From positions 32,268 through 96,267 of the forward strand of contig LVWS01000019.1 in the NCBI GenBank assembly GCA_002083365.1: 64,000 nt of DNA, written 5' to 3'. Below the pieces are notes generated by a model. It was not told the origin of the DNA. It did no database searches and saw nothing but the letters and a program-made list of their open reading frames with translations. The position numbers and the translations under genes are program-made. This stretch comes from Nitrospira sp. SG-bin1. GTDB lineage: Bacteria > Nitrospirota > Nitrospiria > Nitrospirales > Nitrospiraceae. Positions 60,743 through 64,000 of this stretch are shown here, one piece after another (the first letter of the stretch is position 1; each line of letters starts with the position of its first letter).

Positions 60743-63403
60743 TTACGGATGTGCCGCTCGCCAGTTTTTGCCGATGCCCAGATCCACCTTGAGCGGCACT
60801 GAAAGACCGAGCTGTTTACCGACTCCTTCCATCTCGCTTTTCACCAGCCGTTTCGCTTCTTCCAAGTCATGGTCCGGCACTTCGAAAATGAGCTCGTCGT
60901 GGACTTGGAGTATCATCTTCACGTGCGGCAGTTCCTGATGAAGTGTCTTATGGACGTTGATCATAGCCACTTTGATCAGATCCGCGGCCGAGCCTTGGAT
61001 GGGGCTGTTCACCGCCATACGTTCGCCGAAGCCGCGCTGCACCGGATCATTACTCTGCAGCTCAGGAATCGGCCGGCGGCGGCCAAGGATCGTCGTGGTG
61101 TAGCCTTTCTCGCGTCCTTCGGCGATGTTCCGATCCATCAACGCCCGCACGGCGGGGAATCGCTCAAAGAAGGTCTCGATGTATTGCTTGGCCTCGGCCT
61201 GGGGCACCCCCAAGTTCTGGGACAGGCCGAAGGGGCTGATGCCGTAGACGATGCCGAACACGACGGTTTTCGCGGCGCGGCGCATATCTCTGGTGATTTG
61301 ACTGGACGGTCGACTGAAAATTTCCATGGCCGTGGCCATGTGGATGTCTTCTTCTTTTGCAAAGACAGACAGCAGACGAGGATCTTGAGACAGATGCGCC
61401 AGAATGCGTGGCTCGATCTGGCTGTAGTCGGCGCAGAGGAGTTCATGGCCCTTGGGAACGATGAAGGCTTCGCGGATGCGCAGGCCGTAGTCGCCTTTCA
61501 CGGGGATGTTTTGGAGATTGGGATCGGTGGACGAGAGTCGTCCGGTTGCGGCGACGGTCTGGTTCAAGGACGTATGAAGCCGTTTCGTTTCGGGGTGGAC
61601 CAGCTCCGGCAGCGCATCGACGTAGGTCGATTTGAGTTTGCTGAGACTTCGGTAGTTGAGAATTTGCGCCGGCAATTCATGTTGAGCGGCCAGCTGCGTC
61701 AGTGTATCTTCATCGGTTGAATAGCCGGTCTTTGTTTTGCGTACCGGCTTCAAGCCGAGCTTTTCGAAGAGAACGGTCGCCAGCTGCTTCGGTGAATTGA
61801 TGTTGAACTCTCCGTCGGCCAACCGGGTGATGGTTTCCATCATACGGTCGAGTTCCCGTTCGAGTTCTTCGCTCAAGTGACGGAGCCCTTCGACGTCGAG
61901 CAAGAATCCGTTCCGCTCGATGTCTGCCAGGACCGGGACAAGCGGCATTTCGACCTCTTGAAACAGGCTCAGACTGCCTTGTTCTCGCAGCCGATCCTGC
62001 ATGAGCGGTGTGAGTTGGGCGATCACCGCCGCGCGTTCGGCGGTGTGCTCCTGGGACGCGGTTTCGATCTCAAACAACGATGCCGGCGGAGGTGGATCCT
62101 TTGTTTGCGTGCCAAGTCGATGGTTGAGGAGCTCAAGCGCCAGGGTGTCGAGATGATGATCCCGTCGATTGGGATTCAGGAGATAGTCGGCGATCATCGT
62201 GTCAAAGTATGGCCCCACGAGAGCAAGGCCGATTCGATGGAACCCCAGGAGCGTCTGCTTCAAGTCATGCCCCGCCTTCAGTCGCGTGGTTTCGTGAAAG
62301 AGGGCGGTAAGTGGTCGCATGTAGGCACGTACATCGAGCGGAGCGAAGGCAGTCCGTTCTTCAGACGACAGCGCGATACCCTGCACGTCGGCTCGTACGC
62401 CGGGTGAACCTGAGAAAAGACATTGGATGGCGATGGTCTGGTTCTCGTTCAGCCGTGCGACGAAAGCCTGTGCCGTCGCCTCGCTATCAAGGGTTTCCAC
62501 CGAAGTCTGATGAATCGAAGTTTGCGGCGCGGCGGGTTGGATGGATTTCAACAGCGTCGTGAATTCCAGCTCTCGAAGTAGCTCGGCGAGCCGGTCGTCG
62601 TGCGGTGGCTTGATCCGTAGAGCCTCGAGATCGTAGTCGATAGGACAATCGGTTTGGATCATGGCGAGGCGACGGCTGAGTCGGGCGTTGTCGGCCTGTT
62701 CGAGCAACAGCGTTTTGGTCCGGGGGGGCGTGACCTCTTCAACCCGCTGGAGCAGCTCTTCGATCGTCCGAAACTGACCGATCAGTTTCGTGGCCGTTTT
62801 TTCCCCAATGCCCTTCACGCCCGGGATGTTGTCGATGGTATCGCCCATGAGACCCATCACCTCCGGAACCAGCGCCGGCTCGACGCCAAACCGCTCCCGA
62901 CACTCTCGCTCGCCGATCCATTTGTCCTTGACCGGATCATAAATCGTCACGCGGGGGGTGAGCAGCTGGAACATGTCCTTGTCGCTTGTCACGATCGCCA
63001 CATCGCGCCCGGCCTGTTCCGCTTTGCGCGCAAGTGTGCCGATGATATCGTCCGCTTCATACCCAGCCAGCCGGAGAGCGGGAATTGCCAGCGCTTCCAC
63101 GATCCGGTGAATGTAGGGCACTTGTGCGCTCATGGCGTCCGGCATCGGAGGGCGCTGAGCCTTGTATGCCTGGTACTCTTCATGCCGCTGAGTAGGCCCC
63201 TTTTCGTCGAAGACCACGGCAAGCGCATCGGGACGGTGTTCCCGCATGATCTTGAGGAGCATGTTGGTAAACCCGTAGACGGCGTTGGTCTGAAAACCTT
63301 TCGAATTCGACAGCGGTGGCAAGGCAAAGAAGGCCCGATAGATATAGGCGCTGCCGTCAATCAGGTAGAGTGTGGGGCGTGTATCGGTTTGTGACGTGGA
63401 CAT
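60743..63403 (-). CDS. polA: DNA polymerase I
   Basis: 886 residues. N-terminal 5' nuclease: YLIDGSAYIYRAFFAL, AGYEADDIIGTLARK, SDKDMFQLL and GLMGDTIDNIPGVKGIGEKTA. Polymerase: motif A DYSQIEPRILAHLSQD, motif B RRAAKTVVFGIVYGISPFGL and motif C QVHDELIFE. The middle exonuclease domain is degenerate: the DxE is replaced (TIAIQCLFSG), and the last Asp is missing (QEHTAERAA), while FDTMIADYLL stays. So proofreading is probably lost, as in Taq and other polymerases. Role: Okazaki fragment processing and repair. Confidence 0.98.
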   Translation of the reverse strand: MSTSQTDTRPTLYLIDGSAYIYRAFFALPPLSNSKGFQTNAVYGFTNMLLKIMREHRPDALAVVFDEKGPTQRHEEYQAYKAQRPPMPDAMSAQVPYIHRIVEALAIPALRLAGYEADDIIGTLARKAEQAGRDVAIVTSDKDMFQLLTPRVTIYDPVKDKWIGERECRERFGVEPALVPEVMGLMGDTIDNIPGVKGIGEKTATKLIGQFRTIEELLQRVEEVTPPRTKTLLLEQADNARLSRRLAMIQTDCPIDYDLEALRIKPPHDDRLAELLRELEFTTLLKSIQPAAPQTSIHQTSVETLDSEATAQAFVARLNENQTIAIQCLFSGSPGVRADVQGIALSSEERTAFAPLDVRAYMRPLTALFHETTRLKAGHDLKQTLLGFHRIGLALVGPYFDTMIADYLLNPNRRDHHLDTLALELLNHRLGTQTKDPPPPASLFEIETASQEHTAERAAVIAQLTPLMQDRLREQGSLSLFQEVEMPLVPVLADIERNGFLLDVEGLRHLSEELERELDRMMETITRLADGEFNINSPKQLATVLFEKLGLKPVRKTKTGYSTDEDTLTQLAAQHELPAQILNYRSLSKLKSTYVDALPELVHPETKRLHTSLNQTVAATGRLSSTDPNLQNIPVKGDYGLRIREAFIVPKGHELLCADYSQIEPRILAHLSQDPRLLSVFAKEEDIHMATAMEIFSRPSSQITRDMRRAAKTVVFGIVYGISPFGLSQNLGVPQAEAKQYIETFFERFPAVRALMDRNIAEGREKGYTTTILGRRRPIPELQSNDPVQRGFGERMAVNSPIQGSAADLIKVAMINVHKTLHQELPHVKMILQVHDELIFEVPDHDLEEAKRLVKSEMEGVGKQLGLSVPLKVDLGIGKNWRAAHP

Positions 63404-63416
63404 GTGAGTAGCTTAC

Positions 63417-63474
63417 AGCGTTCAGCCGTCAGCGATCAGCCCGTTCTTCTTCCGATGGCTAACGGCTGAGCGCT
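63417..63474. repeat. Imperfect inverted repeat between polA and the upstream gene
   Basis: AGCGTTCAGCCGTCAGCG (63417-63434) and GGCTAACGGCTGAGCGCT (63457-63474) are inverted with 15 of 18 positions pairing. It fills the spacer between two co-directional genes and has no T-run. Probably a chromosomal repeat or attenuating stem. Confidence 0.45.
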
Positions 63475-63482
63475 GATGGGGT

Positions 63483-63944
63483 TTAAGGGTCCGGCGCAAT
63501 CGTCAGTGGAGGTTTTCCAAACTTCTGGCGCATGTTATTGATGGTGCTCAGGACCGCCGGTTGGCCGATCATCTTGGCTTCGAGCTTGCGCTTGCCTGGA
63601 AAGTCCAGCATCGTCACACCGATCAACATCGTGAGAATCCCCTGGCCCGGTAAGAACAACATCAAGAAACCCACGAACAGGAAGATGGCTCCAACGACGT
63701 TTTTGGCGACATGGCCGAGCAACCGCAGTAGGGGGTGGTGATTTTCCATCCAGTGCCGAGGTACACGGGTGTCGAAAAAGTCCGTCGGGAGCCGGACCAG
63801 GATGAACGGGATCGCGATCAAGGATCCGACGAAGAAAACAAGGGAAAGGGCCGTCAGCGTAACGAGAGTTTCTGTCGAGACGTACTGCTGAACCGTCGAA
63901 AGAAGCCAATCCATCGGTCGGCATCCTAGCATGGGCCTTCCCAC
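63483..63944 (-). CDS. Small membrane protein of the PGPGW type
   Basis: 153 residues (or 143 if the ATG at 63914 is used). Two or three membrane helices (LVTLTALSLVFFVGSLIAIPFIL and VAKNVVGAIFLFVGFLMLFLPGQGILTMLIGVTML). LPGQGILT corresponds to the PGPGW motif of this family, then MLDFPGKRKLEAKMI. Function unknown. Upstream of polA on the same strand. Confidence 0.75.
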   Translation of the reverse strand: MGRPMLGCRPMDWLLSTVQQYVSTETLVTLTALSLVFFVGSLIAIPFILVRLPTDFFDTRVPRHWMENHHPLLRLLGHVAKNVVGAIFLFVGFLMLFLPGQGILTMLIGVTMLDFPGKRKLEAKMIGQPAVLSTINNMRQKFGKPPLTIAPDP

Positions 63945-64000
63945 CTCTCAAGGCGAAGGAGGCTCCTGGTGATGTCAAGCCGCGTGTGTAAATTGACGAA

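Noticed and set aside
63417..63474. Terminator between the PGPGW gene and polA
   Set aside because: Imperfect stem and no T-run on either strand; treated as an intergenic repeat.
1..64000. CRISPR arrays, rRNA genes, intact transposases or integrases
   Set aside because: No regularly spaced repeats of CRISPR length, no rRNA signature, and no DDE or tyrosine recombinase frames were seen.

Overview
The window looks like a stretch of a moderately GC-rich, Gram-negative bacterial chromosome, most probably a Nitrospira-type member of the Nitrospirota. That is an inference from the gene mix (arsenosugar pair, NnrS, vanadium haloperoxidase, bacterial topoisomerase VI, AddAB, many outer-membrane and lipoprotein genes); there is no rRNA or nitrite-oxidation gene here to prove it. 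Most genes have a Shine-Dalgarno sequence and ATG start, but a few appear leaderless. Two RNA genes are clear: tmRNA (ssrA, 23677-24025) and tRNA-Leu with anticodon UAA (54656-54745).

Layout. 1-9.7 kb: an outer-membrane barrel, two envelope proteins, an M20 peptidase, CutA, a membrane-anchored M23 endopeptidase, formate-tetrahydrofolate ligase (fhs) and hflK-hflC. 9.8-13.2 kb: a tight arsenic operon, arsM-arsS followed by a PiT phosphate transporter. 13.3-20.7 kb: gene-poor accessory stretch with small HicB-like proteins, a zinc-ribbon gene plus its broken paralogue, and a large cupredoxin/beta-propeller lipoprotein. 20.7-25.5 kb: vanadium-dependent haloperoxidase, NnrS, tmRNA and a Kelch protein. 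25.7-29.1 kb: a CPBP-type glutamic intramembrane protease, a subtilisin-like protease with a C-terminal sorting tail, and a free-standing copy of that protease's propeptide. 29.1-33.3 kb: flavin-binding protein, DUF4124 protein, WD40 protein and a small lipoprotein. 33.4-38.2 kb: a compact operon of topoisomerase VI B and A subunits plus an SF2 helicase. 38.2-43.4 kb: an interrupted DUF3817 gene, HxlR regulator and pirin, a HepT remnant, an exo/endonuclease/phosphatase-family protein, a 2-Cys peroxiredoxin and small thiol/zinc proteins. 43.4-51.3 kb: addB-addA, a minimal metallopeptidase and lgt. 51.7-54.5 kb: YtxH protein and a three-gene envelope cluster (solute-binding lipoprotein, haem-binding Tll0287-type protein, outer-membrane barrel). 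54.7-56.2 kb: tRNA-Leu followed by a decayed mobile-element stretch. 56.3-60.1 kb: small envelope genes and an AT-richer three-gene cassette (helical protein, HExxH metallopeptidase, dCTP deaminase). 60.4-64 kb: polA and a small membrane protein.

Best candidates for something new: (1) the dCTP-deaminase/metallopeptidase/helical-protein cassette at 57.7-60.1 kb, which has the build of a defence island module; (2) the topoisomerase VI-helicase operon at 33.4-38.2 kb; (3) the apparently dedicated one-substrate protein-sorting unit at 25.7-29.0 kb with its separate propeptide lipoprotein; (4) a pair of HicB-like paralogues 41 kb apart that share a promoter placed so that the transcript would start at or next to the ATG. 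Three decayed genes were reconstructed: a zinc-ribbon pseudogene, a DUF3817 gene split by TAA, and a HepT C-terminal remnant.
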